From: an uncultured Oscillospiraceae bacterium | Lineage (GTDB): Bacteria; Bacillota; Clostridia; Oscillospirales; Oscillospiraceae | NCBI GenBank assembly: GCA_934597175.1 | Contig: CAKTQR010000011.1 | Location: 1-61,221 of the forward strand | Reading direction: 5' to 3' | DNA length: 61,221 nt | Shown: positions 42,414 to 51,344 of the stretch, piece by piece | Layout of the letters: the number at the start of each line of letters is the position of its first letter | Position numbering within the stretch: the stretch's first letter is position 1 | The notes under the pieces: model-generated | Seen by the model: the letters and a program-made list of their open reading frames with translations, nothing else | The model's database searches: none | Told to the model about the DNA's origin: nothing | Made by a program: the position numbers and the translations under genes

Positions 42414-43196
42414 ATGAAAGTTATTGTTTTTATAAAGCAGATACCCGACAGCAGCGATGTGAAGCTCGACGAAAACGGCAACCTCATCCGCAGCGGTGTC
42501 GGCACGATGATAAACCCCGTGGACAAGAACGCACTTGAACTTGGTCTTTCGCTGCGTGACCGCTTCGGCGGCAGCGTGACGGCGGTCACCATGGGTCCCC
42601 CGCAGGCAAAGGATGTGCTCAAGCGTGCGCTTTTCATGGGCTGCGACGAGGCGGTGCTGCTCTCTGACCGCATATTCGGCGGAGCGGACACACTTGCAAC
42701 GGGCTATGTCCTTTCCATGGCGGCAAAAAAGCTCGGCAGCTTTGACCTTGCCATCTTCGGCAACAAGGCTTCCGACGCCGAGACGGCGCAGACAGGTCCG
42801 GTGACCGCAGGCTTCCTCGGACTGCCGCTCGTAACGAGCGTCGAGGCGCTTGAGCTTGACGGCGATGCAATTGTTTGCCGCCGCAGCTTCACCGGCGGCA
42901 CGGAGACCTCGAAGACCGCTCTGCCCGCCGTCATCACGGTGACCCCCGCCGTGAACACGCCCCGCTTCATGACCCCGGCAAATGTCATCGACGGTCTGAA
43001 AAAGGGCATCACGGTATGGAACTGCGCAGACCTCGGCTGCGAGGAAGCCAAGTGCGGCGTTAAGGGCTCGCCCTCCCGCACCAAGTGTGTCACCGAGCCT
43101 ACGGTCAAAAAGGTCGACGGCACGGTCATCAGCGGCAGCAGCGACGAGGCTGCAGAGGTCCTCGCCGGTGTTCTTGCCGACATGCATCTGATTTGA
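42414..43196 (+). CDS. etfB: Electron transfer flavoprotein beta subunit
   Basis: 260 residues from ATG 42414 with AGAGGTG 6 bases upstream. N-terminus VIVFIKQIPDSSDVKLDENG is the EtfB/FixA start. AMP/FAD-site text VTMGPPQAKDVLKRALFMGCD and GNKASDAETAQTGP are conserved. With EtfA it carries electrons to or from the acyl-CoA dehydrogenase. Some clostridial Etf bifurcate using NADH and ferredoxin, for which the beta-subunit FAD site must be present. The GxxASDxxTxQ-type motif allows this but does not prove it. Confidence 0.92.
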   Translation: MKVIVFIKQIPDSSDVKLDENGNLIRSGVGTMINPVDKNALELGLSLRDRFGGSVTAVTMGPPQAKDVLKRALFMGCDEAVLLSDRIFGGADTLATGYVLSMAAKKLGSFDLAIFGNKASDAETAQTGPVTAGFLGLPLVTSVEALELDGDAIVCRRSFTGGTETSKTALPAVITVTPAVNTPRFMTPANVIDGLKKGITVWNCADLGCEEAKCGVKGSPSRTKCVTEPTVKKVDGTVISGSSDEAAEVLAGVLADMHLI

Positions 43197-43209
43197 GGGA
43201 GGTTTTACA

Positions 43210-44181
43210 ATGAGCAAGGATATTTGGGTATATGCCGAAACACACGACGGCAAGCTTTGCGATATAGTCCCCGAGCTTCTGACCAAGGGCAGGCAGCTCA
43301 AGGCGCACAACGGCGGCGACCTTGTTGCCGTGGTGCTGGGCTCTGCCGACGAGGCCGCTCTGCATGAGCTTTCCGAGTACGGCGCAGACATGGTCATCAT
43401 CGGCGAAAACGCCGCACTTTCAAGCTACAGCGCCCGCACCTATGCGCAGGCAATGACTGCGCTTGCCAAAAAGTACGAGCCTGAAATTTTCATCATCCCC
43501 GCCACCGGCGTTGGCCGTGAGGTAGCCCCGCTCACCATGCAGGCGCTCGACACCGGCCTTACCGCCGACGCTCTCGACCTCATTTTCGACGAGGACGGCG
43601 ACTTCATTCAGGTCACCGCAGGCTTCGGCGGAAACATTCTGGCGCACATCTGCATCGGCGAAAAGCGCCCGCAGATGGTCACCGTCTGTGCGAAGGTCTT
43701 TGATGCGCAGCCCGTCGTTGCTCACGAGACGAACATCATCCGTGAAAAGGTCGAGTGCGCCTCTGACCCCGCATACGAGCTTCTCGAGGCCGTCGCCGCC
43801 GAAAAGGCAGCAGTGCAGCTCAAGGACGCAAAGATCGTTGTCGCCTGCGGACGAGGCGTGAAGAAGAAAGAGGATCTTGAGATGATCGCAGACTTTGCTT
43901 CCCGCATCGGCGCATCGCTTGCATGCTCAAGACCACTCACCGACTGCGGCTGGATGCAGCACGACAGCCAGCTCGGCCAGAGCGGCTGCACCGTCAAGGC
44001 AGACCTCATCATAAACATAGGCATCTCCGGCTCAACGCAGTATCTCGCCGGCATGCAGAACTCCAAGTGCATCGTGAGTGTTAACACCAACGACCAAGCC
44101 CCCATCATGGCGATATCCAACTACGCCATCGTGGCAGACTACCGTCAGCTCATCCCCACACTGCTCAAAAAACTACGCTAA
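43210..44181 (+). CDS. etfA: Electron transfer flavoprotein alpha subunit
   Basis: 323 residues. The C-terminal FAD domain is complete: CGRGVKKKEDLEMI, LACSRPLTDCGW, QLGQSGCTVKADLI and NIGISGSTQYLAGM. GGGAGG precedes the ATG at short distance from etfB. It ends the three-gene operon before a bidirectional terminator. No ferredoxin-like domain is fused. The electron partner other than the dehydrogenases cannot be read from sequence. Confidence 0.92.
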   Translation: MSKDIWVYAETHDGKLCDIVPELLTKGRQLKAHNGGDLVAVVLGSADEAALHELSEYGADMVIIGENAALSSYSARTYAQAMTALAKKYEPEIFIIPATGVGREVAPLTMQALDTGLTADALDLIFDEDGDFIQVTAGFGGNILAHICIGEKRPQMVTVCAKVFDAQPVVAHETNIIREKVECASDPAYELLEAVAAEKAAVQLKDAKIVVACGRGVKKKEDLEMIADFASRIGASLACSRPLTDCGWMQHDSQLGQSGCTVKADLIINIGISGSTQYLAGMQNSKCIVSVNTNDQAPIMAISNYAIVADYRQLIPTLLKKLR

Positions 44182-44192
44182 GCAAACATGTC

Positions 44193-44225
44193 AAAAGCCA
44201 CCCGTTTGAAACGGGTGGCTTTTTG
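44193..44225. terminator. Bidirectional terminator between two convergent CoA operons
   Basis: AAAAGCCACCCGT and ACGGGTGGCTTTTT around a short T-rich loop. It ends both etfBA and the long minus-strand operon. Confidence 0.88.
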
Positions 44226-44227
44226 CT

Positions 44228-45484
44228 TTATATGATTCCTTTTTTGCGGAAGGCGGCAATATCGTCGTCACCGTAGCCGAGGACGGTTTTGAGTATCTCG
44301 TCCGTGTCCTGTCCGAGGCGCGGGCCGCCACGCCAGACCATGCCGGGCGACATGCTCATTTTCGGGACTATGCCGAAGGCGGTGACATCGATGCCGGTCG
44401 TCTGATCGACGAAGTTTATAAAGTCGCCGCGGTCAAGATAATGCTCATTGTGCATGCACGCCTGAGCATCGTTTACCCGTGCGCACGGTACACGGCCACG
44501 ACGCATAGCTTCCTCTATCTCGTCTGCCGTATGGCTTGAGCACCAGTCGTTTATGAGCTTGTCAAGCTCCCTGCCCTCGGGCGAGTTTACCGCCTGCTTA
44601 TCCTTCGAGGTCTTCTCATACGGGTACTTTTCAAGGTCAAAGCCCGCAGCATGCATAAACCGCTCGAACACCGCCTTGCCGACAGCGCCAATGCTGACAA
44701 TCACACCGTCGCTGCTCTTAAAAAGATCCCACGGCTGGAAGCCTATTGCCTTTGTGCCGCAGCGCTGCACTTCGGCGAGGCCGAGTGAGGACATGGTGAA
44801 TGCGTCACGCATGACACGAGCCATTGACTCAAACTGCGCAACATCGACTACCTGCCCGTGTCCGGTGTTCTTTGCATCGATGTATGCCGCCAACATACCG
44901 AAGAGCGCAAACAGCGCCGTTATATAGTCGCCGAGCGAGGGCTTGACGATGAGGGGATCTTTTTCGGGATAGCCGTTAAACAGCGCATAGCCGGAATACG
45001 CCTGCCCGGTCATGTCGTAGGAAGCCTGATCGCAGATCTCGGGCTTGCCGCCGAACTCCTTGTGACCGTAGCCGGAGACATGGACGATGACGAGCCGGGG
45101 GTTTATCTTCAACAGCTCCTTATCGTCAATGCCGAGCTTTTCGAGCCAAACCATGTTTTCCATGAAGATATCGCTCTGAGCGATGAGCTTATAAAATATC
45201 TCCTTCACATCGGGGTCGCTGAGGTCAAGCTCCAGCGTCATCGACAGGCGGTTGCGTGCATCCTGTATCCATGACGAGCCTGCCGTGCCCTGCTCGGTCG
45301 ACAGATTCGGCGGGAAGTGCCGGTATGTGTCGCCAATCTTCGGCCGCTCTATCTGTATGACCTCAGCGCCGAAATCGGCCATCATCGTTGCCGCAAAGGG
45401 CATTGCGATAAGCGAGCCTGCACCTATGACTCTTATGCCCTTTAAAGGGCCGAATTCGGGTATGATGCTTTTACATTTATCCAT
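44228..45484 (-). CDS. CaiB-like class III CoA-transferase
   Basis: 418 residues. Of the four related genes it is the closest to E. coli CaiB: FGPLKGIRVIGAG, NPRLVIVHVSGYG, GQAYSGYALFNG and PKMSMSPGMVWRG all have clear counterparts. The expected catalytic aspartate is in PSLGDYITAL. Class III transferases move CoA between carboxylates through an aspartyl-CoA thioester. CaiB acts on carnitine and crotonobetaine, but no betaine transporter is present here, so the substrate is open. Last gene of the long operon. GAGGAG precedes the ATG, and a short hairpin separates it from the upstream paralogue. Confidence 0.85.
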   Translation of the reverse strand: MDKCKSIIPEFGPLKGIRVIGAGSLIAMPFAATMMADFGAEVIQIERPKIGDTYRHFPPNLSTEQGTAGSSWIQDARNRLSMTLELDLSDPDVKEIFYKLIAQSDIFMENMVWLEKLGIDDKELLKINPRLVIVHVSGYGHKEFGGKPEICDQASYDMTGQAYSGYALFNGYPEKDPLIVKPSLGDYITALFALFGMLAAYIDAKNTGHGQVVDVAQFESMARVMRDAFTMSSLGLAEVQRCGTKAIGFQPWDLFKSSDGVIVSIGAVGKAVFERFMHAAGFDLEKYPYEKTSKDKQAVNSPEGRELDKLINDWCSSHTADEIEEAMRRGRVPCARVNDAQACMHNEHYLDRGDFINFVDQTTGIDVTAFGIVPKMSMSPGMVWRGGPRLGQDTDEILKTVLGYGDDDIAAFRKKGII

Positions 45485-45497
45485 GGCTTCTCCTCAC

Positions 45498-45514
45498 GCA
45501 TGCCGGCGGCATGC
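45498..45514. other. Intercistronic palindrome between CoA-transferase genes
   Basis: GCATGCCG-G-CGGCATGC fills the 36-base gap. A similar palindrome (TGACATGCC-GGG-GGCATGTCA) occurs at 61200-61220. Confidence 0.55.
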
Positions 45515-45520
45515 CGTCTG

Positions 45521-46738
45521 TCAGATATTCTTTGCGCCCCACTGTTCGAGCAGAGCCTTTGCCTCTTCCCTGGTCTTGCCCCAGCTTTCGAGTATCTCGT
45601 AGCTGTTCTCGCCGATGTGCGGAGCAAGCGTCGGCTTGCGGTCCTCCTCGCTGACATCGGAAAAGTCGGCAAAGTATGCGCAGTGCTTATTGGATGCTAC
45701 ATCCGTGCCCTCCCATTCGGGGTACATGGGGAAGTTGACCCACCAGCCGAGGCGATTATACTCCTCGTCCTCCCAAGCCTCCTCGGGAGTGAGCACCGGG
45801 CAGCAAGGTACGCCGGCAGCGTCGAGCTTATCATAGGCGTCCTTGGAGTCGTCAAAGGTGTTTATCCAATCGGTGATGATCTGCTCGACCAAGGTGTGAT
45901 GCTTGCAGCGGTCGGGCATGGTGACGAAGCGGGGGTCTTCCTTGTACTCGGGCTTGCCCATGCAGTCGCACAGGGCGTTCCAAGTGGCGGGAGACACGGC
46001 GCCGATGACCATGGACATGGTCTTGCCGGTATAGATTCCGTAGGGGCAAAGATTTGTATTGTGGTTGCCGGAGCGGCTCTGAATGTGACCCTTGTGGTTG
46101 TGAATCTGAAGTGTGCCGGAGTTGATGTGCAGAACATTGCGCACGAGCGAGAAATCAACAAACTGACCTCTGCCGGTCTTGAGCTTGTGGATATACGCAA
46201 GCAGCGTGGAGGCGAAGAACGCCTCAGCGCCGCTGGTGTCGCCGATAACGGAGCCTATGCGGGTCGGAGCACCGTCGGCCTCGCCGGTCTGGGCGTTTAT
46301 GCCGCTCATTGCGACTGCGCAAATGTCATAGGACGGCTTGTTGCTGTACTTCGACGGCTTTACGCCGAACGGGGTCAGCGAAGCATAGATTATTCCGGGG
46401 TTTACCTTGCGCATATCTTCATAGCCGAGCCCGAACTTTTCCATGAAGCCGGGCTTGTTGGAAACAAGCACAATGTCAAAATCTTTGATCTTTTCAAGAA
46501 TGAGCTTCTGTGCATCGAGGTCGCTGAGCTTCATTTCAATAGACTTTTTGCCTCTGTCCTTGCCGCATGCATAGGTCGACATGCCGCCTGCATAGTAGGC
46601 AAATCTGCGTCCGGCCTCGCCGCCGGGCACTTCAACCTTAATGACCTCAGCACCGTAGTCGGCAAAGTATGCGCCGACAATGGGGCCTGCCGCATTTGTT
46701 GTAAAGTCAAGTACTTTTACACCTTCGAGCATTTTCAC
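45521..46738 (-). CDS. Class III CoA-transferase, tandem duplicate (downstream copy)
   Basis: 405 residues, about two-thirds identical by eye to the next upstream gene (46848-48068). Shared blocks include STYACGKDRGKKSIE, PSYDICAVAMSG, IGSVIGD (catalytic aspartate) and EEYNRLGWWVNFPMYPEWEG. The best start is GTG 46738, eight bases after GGAGG and aligned with the ATG of the paralogue. The conserved WWVNFPMYP segment is unlike CaiB and AMACR, so this pair forms its own subgroup. Substrate unknown. Confidence 0.82.
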   Translation of the reverse strand: MKMLEGVKVLDFTTNAAGPIVGAYFADYGAEVIKVEVPGGEAGRRFAYYAGGMSTYACGKDRGKKSIEMKLSDLDAQKLILEKIKDFDIVLVSNKPGFMEKFGLGYEDMRKVNPGIIYASLTPFGVKPSKYSNKPSYDICAVAMSGINAQTGEADGAPTRIGSVIGDTSGAEAFFASTLLAYIHKLKTGRGQFVDFSLVRNVLHINSGTLQIHNHKGHIQSRSGNHNTNLCPYGIYTGKTMSMVIGAVSPATWNALCDCMGKPEYKEDPRFVTMPDRCKHHTLVEQIITDWINTFDDSKDAYDKLDAAGVPCCPVLTPEEAWEDEEYNRLGWWVNFPMYPEWEGTDVASNKHCAYFADFSDVSEEDRKPTLAPHIGENSYEILESWGKTREEAKALLEQWGAKNI

Positions 46739-46781
46739 AGTTTTTTCCTCCTATAACTAACTTATTAATGTAACCACGAAT

Positions 46782-46809
46782 CTCCCCGGACGGGAAACCG
46801 TCCGGAGAG
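46782..46809. other. Intercistronic hairpin between the duplicated CoA-transferase genes
   Basis: CCGGACGG-GAAA-CCGTCCGG with an extra CTC/GAG arm after one mismatch. No T-run, so it is an RNA-stability or attenuation element rather than a simple terminator. Confidence 0.6.
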
Positions 46810-46847
46810 ACATGTTTTTGCTTAATTTAAAGAAAGGATGTTTTTGC

Positions 46848-48068
46848 TTAGATCTTGCTTGCGCCCCACTTTTCGAGCAGTGCCTTGGCCTCTTCCTCGG
46901 TCTTGCCCCACTCCTTGAGGACCTCGTAGTTGTTCTCACCAATACGGGTGGAGATGTTGGCGGGACGGTTCTCGGGATGCTCGTCGATGCTGGAGAAATC
47001 GGCAAAGTATGCGCAGTGCTTGTTGGAGATGATGTCCGTGCCTTCCCACTCGGGGTACATGGGGAAGTTGACCCACCAGCCGAGGCGGTTGTACTCCTCG
47101 TCGTCCCATACTTCCTCTGCGGTCATAACGGGGGCGACGGCAACGCCGGCCTTCTCCATCATTTCGTATGCGTCACGGGTGTTCTCGAAGGTCATGAGCC
47201 AATCGGTGATGATCTGCTCGACCTTGAGGTGGTTCTTAGACCTCATGGGCAGGGTCGCAAAGTCGGGATCGGTCTTGAGGTCGGGGCGATTCATGCAGTC
47301 GCACAGGGGATTCCAGGTGCTCGGTGCAACGGCGCCGATGACGATGGACATGGTCTTGCCGGTGTAGATGCCGTAGGGAGACATGTTGGCATTGTGGTTG
47401 CCGGAGCGGTACTGGATGTGACCCTTCTTGTTGTGGTACTGGAGGGTGTCGTTGATGTGGATGAGGTTGCGGACGAGAGAGAAGTCAACGAACTGACCCT
47501 CGCCGGTGCGCTGCTTGTGGAACAGTGCGAGCATAATGGCTGCAAAGAAGCCCTCTGCGCCGATCATGTCGCCGATAACAGAGCCGATGCGGGTGGGGTT
47601 GCCGTCACGCTCGCCGGTCTGTGCGTTCAGGCCGCTCATTGCGACAGCGCAGATATCGTAGGAGGGCTTGTCGCTGTACTTGTTGGGCTTGTAGCCGAAC
47701 GGGGTGAGGGCTGCGTAAACGATGCCGGGGTTGACCTTCTTGACATCCTCATAGCCGAGGCCGAACTTCTCAAGGAAGCCGGGCTTGTTGGAGGAGATGA
47801 GAACATCGTAATCCTTGACGACATCCAGAAGCAGCTTCTGTGCGTCGGGGTCGCTGAGCTTGATCTCGATGGACTTCTTGCCACGGTCCTTGCCGCAGGC
47901 GTAGGTGGAGATGCCGTTTACATAGAAAGCGAACTTTCTGCCGCCCTCGCCGCCGGGTACCTCGACCTTGACGACCTCTGCGCCGTAGTCAGCAAAATAT
48001 GTGCCGGCCTTAGGACCGGATGCGTTGGTGGTAAAGTCAAGGACTTTGATGCCTTCGAGCATTTTCAT
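46848..48068 (-). CDS. Class III CoA-transferase, tandem duplicate (upstream copy)
   Basis: 406 residues, paralogue of 45521-46738. AAAGGAG precedes ATG 48068. Catalytic aspartate is in IGSVIGDMIGAE. HINDTLQYHNKKGHIQYRSG replaces the corresponding stretch in the copy. Retention of both full-length copies with intact active-site aspartates suggests different substrates, or a two-subunit enzyme as known for succinyl-CoA:(R)-benzylsuccinate CoA-transferase (BbsEF), which is also a class III pair. The latter would explain their adjacency. Confidence 0.82.
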   Translation of the reverse strand: MKMLEGIKVLDFTTNASGPKAGTYFADYGAEVVKVEVPGGEGGRKFAFYVNGISTYACGKDRGKKSIEIKLSDPDAQKLLLDVVKDYDVLISSNKPGFLEKFGLGYEDVKKVNPGIVYAALTPFGYKPNKYSDKPSYDICAVAMSGLNAQTGERDGNPTRIGSVIGDMIGAEGFFAAIMLALFHKQRTGEGQFVDFSLVRNLIHINDTLQYHNKKGHIQYRSGNHNANMSPYGIYTGKTMSIVIGAVAPSTWNPLCDCMNRPDLKTDPDFATLPMRSKNHLKVEQIITDWLMTFENTRDAYEMMEKAGVAVAPVMTAEEVWDDEEYNRLGWWVNFPMYPEWEGTDIISNKHCAYFADFSSIDEHPENRPANISTRIGENNYEVLKEWGKTEEEAKALLEKWGASKI

Positions 48069-48094
48069 ATCATTTTTCTCCTTTAGTTTAGTTT

Positions 48095-49276
48095 TTAAAT
48101 AACGCCGTTTTTCTGAAGCTCGGCTATCTGCTCGTCGCTGTAGCCGATGGACTTGAGCATCTCGGTGTTATGCTCGCCCTTTCTGGGCGGGAACAGATCC
48201 TTGCGTGCGGGGGTCTCCGAGAGCTTCACGGCAGAGCCTATCATCTTGACGCTTCCGTATGTGCCCTCGGGGTCGGTCATCTCGTAGACCATGTCACGGG
48301 CGACGACCTGCGGGTCGGCAAAGACCTCCTCGAGGTTTTTGACCGGTGCCCAGCAGCAGTCAACGCCGGTGAGCTTTTCGATCCACTCGGCCTGAGTTTT
48401 GGACTTGAACATGTCACGCAGATACGCAAACATCTCGTCCTGCTTTGTGAGGTCACGCTGATAAGCCTTGAACTCCTCCTTGCCGATGGCATCGCAGAAG
48501 TTTGCCCACAGGTGCGGCTCGATAGCGCCGATGCTGATGTATCTGCCGTCGGCGGTCTCATACACCTCGTAGCAGGCGTTCTGGCCGTTGAGGATATTCT
48601 CCGCTGCCTTGGGAGACACGCCCTTGACAAAGTAGTCGTTTGCGAGCACCGGCAGCCACGAGACTGCGCCGTCGAGCATGGATGTATCGACATACTGGCC
48701 GACGCCGTTTTGCTTTACGCCCATGAGTGCAATGAGGATGCCTATCGCCGCATACAGTGCGCCGCCGCCGATATCGGCGATCTGAACGCCGGGGATGGTG
48801 GGGGTCTGACCCTTGCGGGCGGTAAGACCGAGGATACCTGCGTAGCTTATATAGTTAAGGTCGTGGCCCGAGGTCAGGCGGTAAGGGCCGGTCTGACCGT
48901 AGCCGGACAGGGAGCAGTAAACGATCTTGGGGTTAATGGCCTTAATCGTTTCGTAATCGACGCCCAGCTTTTTGACAACGCCGGGGCGGTACTGCTCGAG
49001 CACGACATTTGCGTCCTTTGCAAGCTTATAGAATATTTCCTTGCCCTCGTCGCTTTTGAGGTTGAGGGTGATGCTTTTTTTATTGCGGTTGACCTGGAAG
49101 AACGCTCCGCCCGTGTCGCCTATCTTGGGAACGCCGCCTCTGAAGAGGTCGCCGCCCTTGACGGCTTCGACTTTGATGACCTCTGCGCCGAAGTCGGCGA
49201 GTATCATGGAGCAGAACGGGCCGGGGAGCATCGTGCTCAGGTCAAGGATCTTTACGCCTTCAAGCGGTAATGCCAT
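48095..49276 (-). CDS. AMACR/BaiF-like class III CoA-transferase or acyl-CoA racemase
   Basis: 393 residues. GHDLNYISYAGILGLT and PGVQIADIGGGALYA match the His and Asp regions used by alpha-methylacyl-CoA racemase for proton exchange. The aspartate is also the CoA-accepting residue in transferases. So either racemisation of a 2-methylacyl-CoA or CoA transfer is possible. AAGGAGGTG precedes the ATG. It follows the acyl-CoA dehydrogenase by 55 bases containing a hairpin. Confidence 0.82.
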   Translation of the reverse strand: MALPLEGVKILDLSTMLPGPFCSMILADFGAEVIKVEAVKGGDLFRGGVPKIGDTGGAFFQVNRNKKSITLNLKSDEGKEIFYKLAKDANVVLEQYRPGVVKKLGVDYETIKAINPKIVYCSLSGYGQTGPYRLTSGHDLNYISYAGILGLTARKGQTPTIPGVQIADIGGGALYAAIGILIALMGVKQNGVGQYVDTSMLDGAVSWLPVLANDYFVKGVSPKAAENILNGQNACYEVYETADGRYISIGAIEPHLWANFCDAIGKEEFKAYQRDLTKQDEMFAYLRDMFKSKTQAEWIEKLTGVDCCWAPVKNLEEVFADPQVVARDMVYEMTDPEGTYGSVKMIGSAVKLSETPARKDLFPPRKGEHNTEMLKSIGYSDEQIAELQKNGVI

Positions 49277-49299
49277 TAGAGCACCTCCTTGCTCGGATA

Positions 49300-49321
49300 G
49301 GGGGATCAGGTTTGATCCCCC
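49300..49321. other. Intercistronic hairpin
   Basis: GGGGGATCA-GGTT-TGATCCCCC between the acyl-CoA dehydrogenase and the AMACR-like gene; no T-run. Confidence 0.55.
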
Positions 49322-49331
49322 CGTTTGATTC

Positions 49332-50507
49332 TTACTTCTTTTTGCCGAGACCGATAGCCTTTGCGATGATGCCCAGCTGCACCTCGGAGGTGCCGGCCAT
49401 CAGGCGGTAGTGGCGGGTATCGACGAACTGACGGGCAATTGCATTCTCACGCAGGATGCCCGGGCCGCCCCAGATCTGAACGCCGAGGTCGGAGATCTTG
49501 TATGCCAGCTCGCTGGTTGCGTACTTTGCGATGGACACCTGAGTGTTGACGCTCTCGCCTGCCATGAACAGCATGGTCAGATGCTCAACATAGCTTCTTG
49601 CCTGGTCGAGCTCTGCCGCTGCCTTTGCGATCTCGAACTGCCAATGCTGGTATGCGCCGAGGGGCTTGCCTGCAACGAGACGCTCGTTTGCACGCTGTAC
49701 GCACAGCTCAAAGGCGTACTCTGCCATGCCGAGAGTGCCCCAAGAGCCCATGAGGCGTTCCTTTTCGAGGTGCTGCATGAGGTAGTAGAAGCCTCTGTTC
49801 TCCTCGCCGAGCAGATTCTCCTCGGGAACGACGACATCGTGGAAGATGTACTCGGAGGTGTCCTGAGAGTTAAGGCCGATCTTGTTGAGCAGCTTGCGCT
49901 CGAAGCCCGGTGCGTCGGTGGGGATGATGAGCAGGCTGATGCCCTTGTGGGGCTTTTCTGCGTTGGGGTTGGTGACGACTGCAACGATGGCGTAGTCGGC
50001 GACCATGCCGTTGGAGATGTAGATCTTGCCGCCGTTAACGATGTAGTTGCCCTTGCCGTCCTTGACTGCGCTGGTCTCGATGTGAGCAAGGTCAGAGCCG
50101 TGGTCGGCCTCGGTCATGCAGATGCAGATGCAGGTGTCGCCGGATGCAACGCCGGGGAGGTACTTTTCCTTCTGTGCCTCAGTGCCGTGGGCGTAGATGT
50201 AGGGAGCGACGGTATCGCTGCTCAGACGGGTCAGAACGCCGTTGAGGCCGCGCTTGTTGAGCTCCTCGCCGTAGACGATGGAGTAGAGCATATCAAGCTC
50301 TCTGCCGCCGTATTTCTTGTCCAGCCACAGGCAGCCGTAGCCTGCGTCGCCGAACTTTTTGAAGGTCTCCTTGCCGACGGAGTGATTCTTCTCCATGTCC
50401 ATGTAATAGGGAACGATCTCTCTGTCGAGAAATTCGCCGAACTCCTTGCGGAATGCTTCGTGCGCCTCGGTGAAGGGCAGAAGAGACTTTTTAGGTAAGC
50501 TTTGCAT
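49332..50507 (-). CDS. Acyl-CoA dehydrogenase (IVD/LCAD-like active site)
   Basis: 391 residues from ATG 50507 with AAAGGAG upstream. FAD motifs TEADHGSDLAH and YISNGMVADY, and C-terminal IWGGPGILREN. The usual glutamate before GTSE is alanine (LMAGTSEVQ). In isovaleryl- and long-chain acyl-CoA dehydrogenases the base lies instead in a mid-protein helix; here EKERLMGSWG supplies a candidate glutamate. This points to a branched or bulky acyl-CoA. It is a second dehydrogenase distinct from 41257-42399 and could share EtfAB. Confidence 0.85.
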   Translation of the reverse strand: MQSLPKKSLLPFTEAHEAFRKEFGEFLDREIVPYYMDMEKNHSVGKETFKKFGDAGYGCLWLDKKYGGRELDMLYSIVYGEELNKRGLNGVLTRLSSDTVAPYIYAHGTEAQKEKYLPGVASGDTCICICMTEADHGSDLAHIETSAVKDGKGNYIVNGGKIYISNGMVADYAIVAVVTNPNAEKPHKGISLLIIPTDAPGFERKLLNKIGLNSQDTSEYIFHDVVVPEENLLGEENRGFYYLMQHLEKERLMGSWGTLGMAEYAFELCVQRANERLVAGKPLGAYQHWQFEIAKAAAELDQARSYVEHLTMLFMAGESVNTQVSIAKYATSELAYKISDLGVQIWGGPGILRENAIARQFVDTRHYRLMAGTSEVQLGIIAKAIGLGKKK

Positions 50508-50567
50508 AGTAGTTCTCCTTTCAAATTCAATTTCTATGTGTGCGCCCATGTGTGGGGCATTGATTAC

Positions 50568-51338
50568 TTACTGTTTGCTGCGGTTTTCCTTGTTCATTGC
50601 TTTGACGAGCTGCTGATTGCGGTTTTCAAGCTTTATGGCCGTGTCAAGATCATTGACACTTTCCATCATATTAAGAAGCTGCTTGCTGTACTGAAGCGCT
50701 TCGCTTGTATAGCCTGCGAGCACTCTCGCCTTTTCCATCGCCGCATTGTCAAGTTCGGAAAGCGGATAGCAGCCGGAGGCGTAGCCAAGGCTCATCGCCT
50801 CGGGGGCAAGCATATATCTGCCCGTGAGCAGGATATCTCTCGCAACGCCGTCGCCGATAAGGCGGGGCAGCATATACGCACAGCCGAGGTCGCCGCAGCT
50901 CATGCTCATTTTCAATAGCGGGCACGAGAACTTTACATCGTCGGCAATGAGCCGGATATCCGACGCCATAGTCAGGAAAAATCCGCCGCCTACTGCGTAG
51001 CCGTGGACGGCCGTTATGACGACCTGCCTTGCCTCGTGTACAAGAACGATGAGCTCTCTGAGCTCCTCCTGGAAGTCATAGGACTTGTGTACGCTGTCAC
51101 GGTCGCCCTCGCCGGGGAACAGGCTCATGAAGTCCGCTCCCGTGCAGAAGGCTCTCTCCCCCTCGCCGCGGATGATGAGCACCTTAGTCTCATCATCCGT
51201 TTTGAGGTTGCGGAAGAAGTGCAGCATATCATCGAAAACCTCTCGTGACCACGAGTTGAGCTTTTCCGGTCTGATGAAGCTCATCACGGCTATGCCGGGC
51301 TCGGGAAGCTCGACCCGGATATGCTTGTAGTCGTACAT
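50568..51338 (-). CDS. Crotonase-fold protein lacking both hydratase glutamates
   Basis: 256 residues, enoyl-CoA hydratase/isomerase superfamily, with the oxyanion-hole text GERAFCTGADFMS and YAVGGGFFLTMASDI. In classic hydratases the catalytic glutamates lie in GGGCEL and QPE. Here they are GGGFFL and CPL. An aspartate in SCGDLGCAYMLPRLIG is near the position used by dienoyl-CoA isomerase. A double-bond isomerase or hydrolase is therefore more likely than a hydratase. It follows the transporter by six bases and has a poor ribosome site, so it is probably translated by coupling. Confidence 0.8.
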   Translation of the reverse strand: MYDYKHIRVELPEPGIAVMSFIRPEKLNSWSREVFDDMLHFFRNLKTDDETKVLIIRGEGERAFCTGADFMSLFPGEGDRDSVHKSYDFQEELRELIVLVHEARQVVITAVHGYAVGGGFFLTMASDIRLIADDVKFSCPLLKMSMSCGDLGCAYMLPRLIGDGVARDILLTGRYMLAPEAMSLGYASGCYPLSELDNAAMEKARVLAGYTSEALQYSKQLLNMMESVNDLDTAIKLENRNQQLVKAMNKENRSKQ

Positions 51339-51344
51339 ACTCTA

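Noticed and set aside
45500..48086. Long plus-strand frames (418 and 424 codons) opposite the duplicated CoA-transferases
   Set aside because: The two antisense frames resemble each other only because the sense genes are duplicates. They lack ribosome sites and family motifs.
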